A DNA stretch of 64,000 nt. Origin: Flavobacterium pallidum (GTDB lineage Bacteria; Bacteroidota; Bacteroidia; Flavobacteriales; Flavobacteriaceae). Numbering within the stretch: the stretch's first letter is position 1; each line of letters begins with the position of its first letter. A model generated the notes under the pieces. It made no database searches. It was not told where the DNA came from and saw nothing but the letters and a program-made list of their open reading frames with translations. Shown one piece after another: positions 1-8,312 of the stretch. Location of the stretch: the NCBI RefSeq assembly GCF_003097535.1, contig NZ_CP029187.1, positions 1,426,001 to 1,490,000 of the forward strand, in the 5' to 3' direction. The position numbers and the translations under genes are program-made.

Positions 1-292
1 TTATTCCGGCCGATGATAATGTGATCGTGCCATTTTTTTCAGAAGTCTTACCGATTTTAGATTGTGCCGTGAGAACAACAGCATGCGACTCTGGGTTAAA
101 AATTTCGCCTGTGGGCAGGAAGGTGGTTTCGACGATGGATTCATTGTAAAAATGGATCAGGTATTTCCCATCGGAAACGGAAACTTCGAGTCCGTTTGGT
201 GTTTTTTTAAAGCTTTTAAAAGTGCGGACATCCTGTGCTGTGGCGGCAATCGTAAAATGGAAAAGCGCGATTATTGAAAAAAGGTTTTTCAT
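1..292 (-). CDS. Glycoside hydrolase family 31 alpha-glucosidase, N-terminal fragment
   Basis: This is the first 97 codons of a minus-strand gene that runs off the left edge. It starts with ATG at 292 and a Sec signal peptide (MKNLFSIIALFHFTIAATAQ), so the product is exported. The following residues, with a pattern of short strands around GLEVSVSDGKYLIHFY and a PTGEIFNPESHAVVL stretch, resemble the N-terminal mutarotase-like domain of GH31 alpha-glucosidases found in flavobacterial starch loci. The catalytic domain is outside the window, so the family call is inferred from this short stretch and from the neighbours. It would release glucose from maltooligosaccharides in the periplasm or at the outer membrane. 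GH97, or another family with a similar N-domain, is the alternative. It follows the SusA-like gene after a 99-base gap that holds a hairpin element. Confidence 0.55.
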   Translation of the reverse strand, partial: MKNLFSIIALFHFTIAATAQDVRTFKSFKKTPNGLEVSVSDGKYLIHFYNESIVETTFLPTGEIFNPESHAVVLTAQSKIGKTSEKNGTITLSSAGI

Positions 293-305
293 GATGTGGT
301 GTTTT

Positions 306-381
306 AGCCCCGATGGAAGCGGCATCCTTTTTCCTGCTTTTTTAGCAGGGAAAAGATACAGCGGACAGCGGGATCAGCTCC
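306..381 (-). repeat. Intergenic hairpin element, copy 1 (GATCCCGCT...ATCGGGGCT type)
   Basis: Between the GH13 and GH31 genes lies a compact element. Read on the minus strand it has the blocks GATCCCGCT, a central hairpin with CCTGC/GCAGG arms around an A-run, then TGCCGC and ATCGGGGCT. The same outer blocks recur around a different central hairpin at 46821-46866. There is no proper U-tract after the hairpin on the minus strand, so it is not a textbook terminator. I recall similar strings in intergenic DNA of other Flavobacterium genomes but cannot verify that here. Confidence 0.4.
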
Positions 382-391
382 TGAAAAAAAA

Positions 392-2227
392 TTATTTTAA
401 TTCGAGTATTAACGATGTTTTGGCATCTATTGAAATTTCTTTGGTGATATCAAAATCGGTTCCGGCCAAAACGTCTTTGCCGGTTTTGAAATCTTTCATT
501 CCTTCCTTAAAACGTGCCGTGCCGAATGTTTTCTTCTGGTCGGAATTGTTAATGATAACCATCACAGATTCACTGTCATTGTAACGGAAATACACATATA
601 CGTTTTCTTCCGGCAAAAACTGCATCGTTTTCCCGTTGTGGATCAAGGTTTTGCTTTTACGCCAGTTAAACAATTTTGAGGTGAAATCGAAATATTGTTT
701 CTGGGTTTCCGTACGGCCCGATGGGGAAAATGCATCGTTCGCATCGCCGTTCCAGCCGCCGGGGAAATCGTGCCGGATATCGCCATCGCCTTTGTGCTTG
801 TCGCCGGTCATCCCGATTTCAGAGCCGTAATAAAGTTGCGGAATGCCGCGGATGGTTGCGACCAAAGTCATTGCCATTTTGTACTTATTCAAATCCGGAT
901 ACCAATGGCTGATGCGCTGTGTATCGTGGTTTTCGGCGAAAACGAGGATAGAATTCGGGTTTGGGTACAGGAAATCGTTCACGAAATTTTCATACACCTT
1001 AATGATTCCTTTGTCCCAGGAAGCCTTGTCTTCATTAAAAACACCGCTGATGGCATCGTGCAATGTGAAATCCATGACAGACGGCAAATAAGAATTGTAG
1101 TTTTGGATGGCCCCGATTTTACTGTCTTTCTGCCAATACGCCATCTGTGCCTGGTCGTGCATCCAGACTTCGCCGACAATGTTGAAATAGGGGTATTCGT
1201 CGGTGATGGCTTTGGTCCATTTGGAAATACCTTCCTTGTCGCAATAAGAATACGTGTCTACCCGGAAACCATCTAGATTTGCATATTCAATCCACCAGAT
1301 GGCGTTTTGGATGAGGTAATTCAACACCAACGGATTGGCCTGGTTCAGGTCGGGCATCGTTTTTACGAACCAACCGTCGACACAATATTTCTTGTCGGTT
1401 TCGGAATGATACGGGTCGTACTGCGTGGTCATGCGGTAATTGCTCTGGCCGTAGCCGGGAAATTGATGGATCCAGTCGTAGGTCGGTAAATCCTTGATCA
1501 TCCAATGCTCGGAACCCCAATGATTCGTGACGTAATCCAAAACCAGTTTCATATTGCGTTTGTGGAGTTCAGAAGATAATCTCAGGTAATCCTCATTCGT
1601 TCCGTATCGCGGGTCGATGTTGTAAACATCCGATTGCGCATAGCCGTGGTACGAGCCGCGCGGGTCGTTGTCTTCACACAAGGGTGTGTTCCAAACGGTG
1701 GTGGCGCCGGTAGATTGTATGTAATCGAGGTGGTCGATAATCCCTTTGATATCACCGCCATGACGGCCTGATGGTTTGGAGCGGTCCATTTTTTCAGCGG
1801 TATTGTCGGTGTTGTCATTCGAAGGGTTTCCGTTGGCAAAACGGTCGGGCATGATCAGGTAAATCGCATCTGAGGCATCGAAACCTTTGCGTAATGCCGA
1901 ATTTTTTTCACGGTCGCGGATTTCGTATTTTTTGGTGAAAACGGTTTTTCTCTTTTCGGAAAAGGAAAAGGTGAGCGTGGTGGACTTTGAAATGTTTTTG
2001 GTGTCGATGGTGACGAAAATATAGTTCGGATTTCCGGTTCTCGTAACATCCGTAATGGTCACATCGTTCGAAACGCTGACGACATATTGCCCGATATTTT
2101 CTCCGTAAAACATCAATTGCAGCGATGGGTTTTTCATTCCGGCGTACCAGAATGGCGGTTCGGTTTTTTGTATTTGGGCGAATGCTGCCGCGGAAATAAG
2201 TAATAAGAGCGATAGTAGTTTTTTCAT
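392..2227 (-). CDS. susA: Periplasmic GH13 alpha-amylase/neopullulanase (SusA-like)
   Basis: A 611-residue exported GH13 enzyme that should hydrolyse alpha-1,4 links in maltodextrins after import. The signal peptide is residues 1-18 (MKKLLSLLLLISAAAFAQ). Residues about 25-105 form the beta-sandwich N-domain of cyclomaltodextrinase-like enzymes, 120-520 the TIM barrel and the rest a C-terminal beta-domain. The four GH13 regions are visible: DYVTNH near 231, GFRVDTYSY with the nucleophile D324, VGEVW with the acid E353, and AENHDTQR with D435. There is no lipobox and no T9SS sorting domain, so a soluble periplasmic location is inferred, matching SusA of Bacteroides. It follows the GH65 gene by 51 bases, with a hairpin terminator between them that may set its level. 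The gene symbol is by analogy of role, not by proven orthology. Confidence 0.85.
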   Translation of the reverse strand: MKKLLSLLLLISAAAFAQIQKTEPPFWYAGMKNPSLQLMFYGENIGQYVVSVSNDVTITDVTRTGNPNYIFVTIDTKNISKSTTLTFSFSEKRKTVFTKKYEIRDREKNSALRKGFDASDAIYLIMPDRFANGNPSNDNTDNTAEKMDRSKPSGRHGGDIKGIIDHLDYIQSTGATTVWNTPLCEDNDPRGSYHGYAQSDVYNIDPRYGTNEDYLRLSSELHKRNMKLVLDYVTNHWGSEHWMIKDLPTYDWIHQFPGYGQSNYRMTTQYDPYHSETDKKYCVDGWFVKTMPDLNQANPLVLNYLIQNAIWWIEYANLDGFRVDTYSYCDKEGISKWTKAITDEYPYFNIVGEVWMHDQAQMAYWQKDSKIGAIQNYNSYLPSVMDFTLHDAISGVFNEDKASWDKGIIKVYENFVNDFLYPNPNSILVFAENHDTQRISHWYPDLNKYKMAMTLVATIRGIPQLYYGSEIGMTGDKHKGDGDIRHDFPGGWNGDANDAFSPSGRTETQKQYFDFTSKLFNWRKSKTLIHNGKTMQFLPEENVYVYFRYNDSESVMVIINNSDQKKTFGTARFKEGMKDFKTGKDVLAGTDFDITKEISIDAKTSLILELK

Positions 2228-2240
2228 GTCTTACACAATA

Positions 2241-2270
2241 AAAAAGGACCGGAAAGACCCGGCCCTTTTT
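2241..2270 (-). terminator. Rho-independent terminator after the GH65 gene
   Basis: A GC-rich hairpin lies between the GH65 stop and the SusA-like start: AAAAGG-A-CCGG at 2242-2252 pairs with CCGG-C-CCTTTT at 2259-2269, with a 6-base loop, and it is followed on the minus strand by a T-run. As the next minus-strand gene begins 14 bases further on, it may act as a partial terminator that lowers expression of the downstream hydrolases. Confidence 0.7.
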
Positions 2271-2278
2271 GTGATTAT

Positions 2279-4582
2279 TTAAACGGTAACCAGGCTGTTT
2301 GGTTCTACCAAAACTTCTTTGTCATTCACGGAAACTTTAAGTTGCCTGCCGCCTTCGAGTGAAAAACGGGTTTCATTCGGGTGTACTGAAACCTTCAGCA
2401 CCTGTCCCCTGAAGTTGATCTTGAAAGAATAACTGTCCCAGCCCTGCGGGATTTTCGGTTCAAAATGCAGCTGGTCCTTTTTGATGCGCATGCCTCCGAA
2501 ACCTTCGACAATACTCATCCATGTTCCAGCCATTGAGGTGATGTGGCAGCCTTCTTCGACTTCCTTATTATAATCATCCAGATCAAGACGGGAAGTCCGT
2601 AAATAGAACGTGTAAGCCATATCCATTTTGCCTAAAACTGCGGCCTGAATGGAGTGTACACAGGGAGAAAGCGAACTTTCATGCACTGTAAACGGTTCGT
2701 AAAAATCGAAATGGCGTTCGAGCTCGACTTTGGAAAAATGATCTTCAAAGAAATAGAAACCCTGCAACACGTCGGCCTGTTTGATGTAAGGCGAACGTAA
2801 AATCCTGTCCCAGGACCATTTCTGGTTGATCGGGCGTTGTGATTTGTCGAGGTCAGAAACCTTTACGAGTTCCTTATCGAGGAATCCATCCTGTTGTAAA
2901 TAGACGTTGTGTTTTTGCGAATACGGGAAGTACATATTCCCTGATACGGCTTTCCATTGCTTGATTTCAGCGTCGTTGAGCGTCACTTTCGACATGATGC
3001 GGCTGTAATCTTCAGTATAATCGGATTTTATTTTTTCGATCTGCTCGACCGTGTAATCGATACACCATTTGGCCAGATAATTCGTGTACCAGTTGTTGTT
3101 GACGTTGTTTTCGTATTCATTCGGGCCGGTCACGCCAAGGATGACATAGGCATCCCTATGCGCAGAATACGTTGCCCGTTGGTGCCAGAACCGCGCAATG
3201 GCAATCAGCACTTCCAATCCTTTTTCAGGAATGTATGAATAATCGCCCGTGAAGCGATGATAGTTGTAAATCGCGAATGCAATGGCACCGTTGCGGTGGA
3301 TTTCCTCGAAAGTGATTTCCCATTCGTTGTGGCATTCTTCACCGTTCATGGTAACCATAGGGTACAGCGCCGCGCCGTTTTTAAAACCTAATTTGGCAGC
3401 GTTTTCAATCGCTTTGTCAAGTTGGTTGTAACGATACGTCAGTAAATTCCGTGCGACCTGCTGGTCTTTTGTTGCCATGTAAAAAGGAATACAATACGCT
3501 TCAGTGTCCCAGTAAGTGGAACCGCCGTATTTTTCCCCGGTGAAACCTTTCGGGCCGATATTCAGGCGTGAATCCTTTCCGGAATAGGTTTGGTTCAACT
3601 GGAAAATATTGAAACGGATGCCTTGTTGCGCTTTCACATCGCCGTCAATGGTGATGTCTGACATTTCCCAGATTTTCGACCAGGCATCGGCCTGTGCTTT
3701 CAGCATTTGGTCGTAACCTTTAGTGGAAACCGACTTCATGACCTCTGCGGCAGCGTAAACGGTATCGTTGTGATTCGTCGAAACGGTGTAACCGCCGATT
3801 TTTTGAATAGACGTTTTTTGTCCCTGGACGATATTTACGGTGTATGCGAATTCGATTTTGTCTTCGCTTTGGGTGGTGTTTTCAGGCGTAAGATTCTGGT
3901 TTTTGCCATCAACAAAAATGCTGTTGTGCATGAAAGTCGTCGCGGTGAAATGGGTCTTGAACGTTCGAGCCGTAACGAAAGCTTCGTTGCCTTGTGATTT
4001 TACCTGCAATGGTTCCCAGAATTTTTCTTCCCAATTTGCGTCTTCGTTGTGTACGCCGGCATCGATATAGGGCTTAAATGTAATTTTGGCGGCTTTGTTC
4101 AGAGGGACGATTTCATAATTGATGTAACCTGCCTGGTCATCATCGAGCGAAAGGAAGCGTTTTACATTTACAGCAATTTCAGTTTCGTTTCGTAAAACAG
4201 CTTCGAACGTACGCAGGTACCAGCCTTCCTTCATGTTGAGTTCACGGCGGAAGTTTTTTACTGCCTGGCAGCGATTCAAATCCAGGTTTTCACCGTTGAT
4301 TTCGATGTTGATGCCGATCCAGTTCGGGGCGTTGAGGACTTTGGCGAAATACTCCGGATAACCGTTTTTCCACCAGCCCACTTTGGTTTTATCGGGATAA
4401 TACACTCCGGCGATGTAGCTTCCCTGAAACGTTTCATTGGTATAAGTTTCTTCAAAATTGGCGCGTTGCCCCATCGCGCCGTTGCCGATACTGAAAAGGC
4501 TTTCGGATGATTTTACACTTTCTGTATCAAATCCTTCCTCTATAATGGACCAATTGTCCGGTTTGATATAATCCTGATTCAT
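2279..4582 (-). CDS. GH65 maltose phosphorylase
   Basis: A 767-residue cytoplasmic enzyme with no signal peptide. It has the usual GH65 layout: an N-terminal beta-sandwich (about 1-270), a helical linker, an (alpha/alpha)6 barrel (about 320-690) and a C-terminal beta-sheet domain. The motif MNGEECHNEWEITFEE matches the block that carries the catalytic glutamate of GH65 phosphorylases, and GGSTYWDTEAYCIPFY is the conserved WDTE motif near the active site. These enzymes convert maltose plus phosphate to glucose and beta-glucose-1-phosphate. The next gene is beta-phosphoglucomutase, which uses that product, and the one after it is a sugar carrier. This strongly favours maltose phosphorylase over trehalose or kojibiose phosphorylase, although the substrate cannot be fixed from motifs alone. 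The length is normal for the family. Confidence 0.88.
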   Translation of the reverse strand: MNQDYIKPDNWSIIEEGFDTESVKSSESLFSIGNGAMGQRANFEETYTNETFQGSYIAGVYYPDKTKVGWWKNGYPEYFAKVLNAPNWIGINIEINGENLDLNRCQAVKNFRRELNMKEGWYLRTFEAVLRNETEIAVNVKRFLSLDDDQAGYINYEIVPLNKAAKITFKPYIDAGVHNEDANWEEKFWEPLQVKSQGNEAFVTARTFKTHFTATTFMHNSIFVDGKNQNLTPENTTQSEDKIEFAYTVNIVQGQKTSIQKIGGYTVSTNHNDTVYAAAEVMKSVSTKGYDQMLKAQADAWSKIWEMSDITIDGDVKAQQGIRFNIFQLNQTYSGKDSRLNIGPKGFTGEKYGGSTYWDTEAYCIPFYMATKDQQVARNLLTYRYNQLDKAIENAAKLGFKNGAALYPMVTMNGEECHNEWEITFEEIHRNGAIAFAIYNYHRFTGDYSYIPEKGLEVLIAIARFWHQRATYSAHRDAYVILGVTGPNEYENNVNNNWYTNYLAKWCIDYTVEQIEKIKSDYTEDYSRIMSKVTLNDAEIKQWKAVSGNMYFPYSQKHNVYLQQDGFLDKELVKVSDLDKSQRPINQKWSWDRILRSPYIKQADVLQGFYFFEDHFSKVELERHFDFYEPFTVHESSLSPCVHSIQAAVLGKMDMAYTFYLRTSRLDLDDYNKEVEEGCHITSMAGTWMSIVEGFGGMRIKKDQLHFEPKIPQGWDSYSFKINFRGQVLKVSVHPNETRFSLEGGRQLKVSVNDKEVLVEPNSLVTV

Positions 4583-4643
4583 CTGTTTGTATTTTTATAG
4601 TCATGCAACAACCGGTCCTTGCTGGTCTTATTTGCTTTGTAGT

Positions 4644-5300
4644 TTATCTTTTAATGAGCATATCCAGGAAATCAGTTTCAATATGTGTGAAATCCGGAAA
4701 AAGGTATTGTGCTTCATGTAAAATGGATTCTTCCCCAATCCCGATGCTGGTCATGTTGGCGATATTGGCTGCCTGGATCCCCGCAACGGAATCTTCGAAA
4801 ACAATCGCTTTTTCAGCGTCAATGCTCAATAGCCTGGCAGCCTGTACGAAAACTTCCGGGTCCGGCTTGGCATTGGTAACGTCATTCCCGTCTACAATAG
4901 CATCGAAGTAGGAAATGATGTTGACTTTTTCCAGGATCGGACGGGCGTTTTTGCTTGCTGAGCCTAAGGCGATGGCCTGGCCTTGGTCTTTTAAATATTG
5001 CAAAACCGGTAAAACGCCGGGCAGTATTTCGTTTTCATCCATATGGACAAGGTAGCCGAGGTAATCTTCGTTTTTCTGGACCAGCCAGCGGTCCTTGTCT
5101 TCCTGGGTAGCATTGATTTTCCCCAGATTTAAAATAATGTCTAAAGAACGTACGCGGCTCACGCCTTTTAATTCTTCGTTGTGCTCCGGGGTGAATTCAA
5201 TCCCGAGTGCTCCGGCAATCTTCTGCCAGGCGAGGTAATGGTATTTTGCCGTGTCGACGATTACGCCGTCAAGGTCAAAAATAAATGCTTTCTTATTCAT
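4644..5300 (-). CDS. pgmB: Beta-phosphoglucomutase
   Basis: A HAD-superfamily mutase of 218 residues that converts beta-glucose-1-phosphate to glucose-6-phosphate in the cytoplasm. The HAD motif I is FDLDGVIVDTAKYH, with the nucleophile and acid/base aspartates. ALGSASKN is motif II, a lysine lies in NAKPDPE, and VFEDSVAGIQAA is motif IV. The start is placed at the ATG at 5300 (MNKKAFIF), not at an in-frame ATG 33 bases upstream, because the family begins directly at the first HAD strand. This ATG overlaps the stop region of the upstream MFS gene by 8 bases, so the two are probably translationally coupled. The neighbouring GH65 gene supplies the substrate. Confidence 0.9.
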   Translation of the reverse strand: MNKKAFIFDLDGVIVDTAKYHYLAWQKIAGALGIEFTPEHNEELKGVSRVRSLDIILNLGKINATQEDKDRWLVQKNEDYLGYLVHMDENEILPGVLPVLQYLKDQGQAIALGSASKNARPILEKVNIISYFDAIVDGNDVTNAKPDPEVFVQAARLLSIDAEKAIVFEDSVAGIQAANIANMTSIGIGEESILHEAQYLFPDFTHIETDFLDMLIKR

Positions 5301-6846
5301 TAATATCAATCTTTTTGTTTGTGGAAACGCCAAGCGTAAGCAAGCCGGCGAGGATCATCGAGCATCCGCCGACAATCAACGCATAAATAGGCTCATCATT
5401 AAAAAAGGTGTTGACCAGGAAACCCAAAATGGTTCCGGCCACGATTTGCGGGATGACGACAAAGAAGTTGAATACGCCCATGTAGTACCCCATTTTTGCT
5501 GAAGGAAGCGCGCCCGAAAGCATCGCATAAGGAATTGATAAAATACTTGCCCATGCTATTCCCACACCTATCATTGCCAGTAATAATCCCACTTTATCCG
5601 TCAGGAAATAAACCGAAATCAGACCGATGCCTCCCGCAATCAAAGCGAGCATGTGCGTGAATTTGTTGCTGGTCCTTCTGGCCAAAACAGGTAAAAGGAA
5701 CGCCACGGCAGCGGCCACGCCATTATACACGGTAAACATGATCGAAACCCAGTCTGCGGCATCGTTGTACACCTTTGACGTGGTGTCTGAAGTGTTGAAA
5801 ACGTGCCCTGTCACGGCTTTAGTGGTGTAAATCCACATGGCAAATAAGGCAAACCACGAGAAAAACTGCACCCATGCCAGTTGTTTCATCGTTTTTGGCA
5901 TGTTCAGCAAATCAGTAACAATTACAGTAAAACCGTTGCGTACTTCACGTTTCCTGAGTTGTGAAACCAGTGTAAAAAGTATGCCGACGACCAGCAATCC
6001 GATGGAAAGGATGTAGAGTTCCTTGTGTTGGTTCGTTTCCCCTTTTTCATTTACCTGTGTATTGATGTGGTGCACATACGCGGTAGCAACACCTCCGATG
6101 ACTAAAAGCAATACCCCGATGGAACGCTGTCTTGTAACGGTAACGCCACTTTGCGTAGCCATGCGTTCGTGATGGCCTTTTGTAGCATGTTCTTTTTTTG
6201 CTTCTTCAAACGCTTCAAGCTCTTCGGGAGCATATTCTTTGGATTTTAAAACGGTCCAGAGCACCGCAAGCAGGAAAACTGCCCCGCCAACATAGAAGGA
6301 CCATTTTACAGATTCAGGAATGACGCCTTCGGGAGCCGTATTCGAAATCCCGACCCAGTTTGTGAATACATAAGGCAACGCCGAACCTACGACAGCGCCC
6401 AGCCCGATGAAGAAACTTTGCATTGCAAAACCGAGTGTACGTTGTCTTTCAGGCAAATTGTCGCCCACAAACGCGCGGAACGGTTCCATTGAAATGTTAA
6501 TCGAGGAATCCATAATCCATAAAGTCCCGATCGCGACCCATAAGGTGGGGGAGTTGGGCATCACCAATAAAGCAATCGAAGATAAAATGGCGCCGGCAAG
6601 GAAATAAGGCCTCCGTCGTCCAAGACGGGTCCAGGTGCGGTCCGAGAAATAACCAACGATGGGCTGAATGATCAATCCTGTGAGCGGCGCTGCCAGCCAG
6701 TAAAGGCCGATCTTGTCCACATCAGCACCGAGGGTGTCAAAAATCCTGGAGGTATTGGCATTTTGCAGTGCAAAACCAAACTGTATCCCAAGGAACCCGA
6801 AACTCATGTTCCAGATTTCCCAGAAACCTAATTTACGCTTTTCCAT
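5293..6846 (-). CDS. MFS sugar transporter (SLC45/GPH-like), probably maltose
   Basis: A 517-residue inner-membrane carrier with about 12 hydrophobic segments. It resembles the SLC45/glycoside-cation symporter group: an N-terminal FWEIWNMSFGFLGIQFGFALQ segment, an MFS-type loop with the sequence YFSDRTWTRLGRRRPYF after helix 2, and a long cytoplasmic loop (about 205-245) rich in Glu and Lys. A repeated SKxGLL/MGYYMGVFN region lies in the C-terminal half. Its position directly upstream of beta-phosphoglucomutase and maltose phosphorylase suggests that it brings maltose or short maltodextrins from periplasm to cytoplasm. It is the first gene of the minus-strand catabolic arm, and a promoter-like sequence with a LacI half-site lies upstream. 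The substrate is inferred from context. Confidence 0.82.
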   Translation of the reverse strand: MEKRKLGFWEIWNMSFGFLGIQFGFALQNANTSRIFDTLGADVDKIGLYWLAAPLTGLIIQPIVGYFSDRTWTRLGRRRPYFLAGAILSSIALLVMPNSPTLWVAIGTLWIMDSSINISMEPFRAFVGDNLPERQRTLGFAMQSFFIGLGAVVGSALPYVFTNWVGISNTAPEGVIPESVKWSFYVGGAVFLLAVLWTVLKSKEYAPEELEAFEEAKKEHATKGHHERMATQSGVTVTRQRSIGVLLLVIGGVATAYVHHINTQVNEKGETNQHKELYILSIGLLVVGILFTLVSQLRKREVRNGFTVIVTDLLNMPKTMKQLAWVQFFSWFALFAMWIYTTKAVTGHVFNTSDTTSKVYNDAADWVSIMFTVYNGVAAAVAFLLPVLARRTSNKFTHMLALIAGGIGLISVYFLTDKVGLLLAMIGVGIAWASILSIPYAMLSGALPSAKMGYYMGVFNFFVVIPQIVAGTILGFLVNTFFNDEPIYALIVGGCSMILAGLLTLGVSTNKKIDINE

Positions 6847-6868
6847 TATCGTAATTTAAAGATGATAC

Positions 6869-6914
6869 GATAAGCGTGATGCTTATCAAAACTTAATTTT
6901 TGTTTTCGAAGCAA
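6869..6914 (-). promoter_or_regulatory. Candidate promoter and hairpin upstream of the sugar transporter
   Basis: On the minus strand a TTG (6912-6914) is followed after 16 bases by TAAGTTTTG (6887-6895), close to the Bacteroidetes form TTG-N17-23-TAnnTTTG. The spacer contains CGAAAAC (6902-6908), a half-site of the perfect palindrome found at 8191-8204. Just downstream, GATAAGC (6869-6875) and GCTTATC (6881-6887) form a 7-bp inverted repeat with a 5-base centre, which could be an operator or an mRNA hairpin. All of this is inference from sequence form. Confidence 0.35.
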
Positions 6915-7058
6915 AAAATCGCAAGCTTTGATAAATCGGTTGTAAAGATATGAAAGTTTTTATATGGCTGATTTCGGGCCGCTTGTTTTTTTGGTTTTTC
7001 AGCAGCGAATCCAGTGCTATAACGTGGTAGTACTGAAGGTTTGTTGTTGATAAATCGC

Positions 7059-8087
7059 TTACGCTTTAGTAGATTCACGTTCGATAAGCCCGGTTTCGAT
7101 GACTTCAGTGCGGTACAATTCCTCGACTTCATCCTCTTCTTCGGTTTCGAGCCTGTCAATGAGCATTTTGGCGGCTTTCTGGCCCATTTTGATGCCGTTT
7201 TGACTGACAGTACTTATAGTTGGCGTGGAATATTGGGAAATGATCCCGTCTGTAAAAGCAATGACAGAAAGGTCATCCGGAACCTTCAAGCCCATTTTAC
7301 TTGCCAATTTAATGATTGTCACTGCGAAAAGCTCATTTACGGCAAGCACCGCATCAATGGCGCGGTTTTCCATAAGTTTGGCAATCTGGGATTCAAAATT
7401 GTCAATATCCTCAATTTTGATGATCAGTTTTTCATTGAATGGCAGCTCATTGTCCAGAATCGCTTTGGTATAGCCATCCGTACGAAGCTTTCCAACGCTG
7501 ACATAATCGACCGTAGTGACCAGCGCAATCTTCTTTTTGCCCATATTCACCAAATGCTGGACCGCTTCGTAAGCAGCCATCTTATCATCGATGATGACTT
7601 TATCGCAAAGGACCTCATTGGTTACGCGGTCAAACATCACCACAGGCATGCCCTGGTTGATCACTTCGGTGATGTGGTGGAAATCACCTTTATATTGTGT
7701 CTCTTTTGATAATGACATGATAAATCCGTCAATACTGCCGTTGGCGAGCATTTCCATATTGATGACTTCCTTGTCGAAGGATTCGTTGGAAAGGCAGACC
7801 ACAACGCTGTAACCATGCTCGTTGGCCACCTGCTCGATACCGCTGATGACCGTCGCGAAAAAGTGGTGCACGATTTCCGGTATGATGATGCCGATGGTCT
7901 TGGTCTTGCGGTTTTTGAGGCTTAAGGCGATATTGTTGGGCTTATAGTTGTATAGCTTGGCAAAAGCCTGGACTTTCTGGCGTGTGTCCTCACTGATTTC
8001 CGGACTGTCACGCAGGGATTTGGAGACTGTTGAAATCGAGACATCAAGTTCTTTGGCAATCTGTTTCAGGGTGACCTTTCTTTTCAT
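7059..8087 (-). CDS. LacI-family transcriptional regulator of the maltose locus
   Basis: A 342-residue DNA-binding repressor. Residues about 4-50 are the LacI helix-turn-helix with hinge helix (TLKQIAKELDVSISTVSKSLRD, with the recognition helix STVSKSLRD), followed by a periplasmic-binding-protein-like sugar-sensing domain (about 60-330). It lies between the transporter/phosphorylase arm and the divergent susCDE arm, with a perfect LacI-type palindrome in the 225-base gap before susC. It is therefore the likely maltose-responsive switch for both arms. This differs from Bacteroides, where the membrane sensor SusR controls sus. Its own promoter appears to be at 8118-8148, so autoregulation is possible. 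Ligand and sign of regulation are not visible. Confidence 0.88.
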   Translation of the reverse strand: MKRKVTLKQIAKELDVSISTVSKSLRDSPEISEDTRQKVQAFAKLYNYKPNNIALSLKNRKTKTIGIIIPEIVHHFFATVISGIEQVANEHGYSVVVCLSNESFDKEVINMEMLANGSIDGFIMSLSKETQYKGDFHHITEVINQGMPVVMFDRVTNEVLCDKVIIDDKMAAYEAVQHLVNMGKKKIALVTTVDYVSVGKLRTDGYTKAILDNELPFNEKLIIKIEDIDNFESQIAKLMENRAIDAVLAVNELFAVTIIKLASKMGLKVPDDLSVIAFTDGIISQYSTPTISTVSQNGIKMGQKAAKMLIDRLETEEEDEVEELYRTEVIETGLIERESTKA

Positions 8088-8117
8088 GTCCGGGAGGAAT
8101 AAATATTGTTTTGTGAA

Positions 8118-8148
8118 TAAAGATAATTTTAATTTTTACTTATGTCAA
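8118..8148 (-). promoter_or_regulatory. Promoter of the LacI-family gene
   Basis: On the minus strand TTG (8146-8148) is followed after 20 bases by TATCTTTA (8118-8125), one mismatch from TAnnTTTG. The spacing is within the range known for Flavobacterium sigma factor. The predicted start of transcription lies about 25 bases before the ATG. Confidence 0.5.
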
Positions 8149-8190
8149 TTTCTACCTTAAAAATTTAAGTATTTACGAAAGTTTTCAACA

Positions 8191-8204
8191 CGAAAACGTT
8201 TTCG
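8191..8204. promoter_or_regulatory. LacI-family operator, perfect 14-bp palindrome
   Basis: CGAAAACGTTTTCG is a perfect palindrome with the central CG typical of LacI/GalR operators. It sits between the divergent LacI gene and susC, 108 bases before the susC ATG. A weaker related sequence (CGAAAGTTTTC) lies at 8176-8186, which would allow cooperative binding. I see no other perfect copy in the window. Confidence 0.72.
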
Positions 8205-8312
8205 GCAGTCAATAAAACAGGGTGAAGTTTTTTTAACGTCTTTTTTACATATTTTTAACATTCGAAGCAATAAAATCCAAGCAAAAACTCAATTTTAACT
8301 TAAACAAAATGT

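Noticed and set aside
7041..7709. Open frame of 222 codons on the plus strand
   Set aside because: It is a shadow of the LacI-family gene on the other strand, and the Phe- and His-rich product resembles no family.
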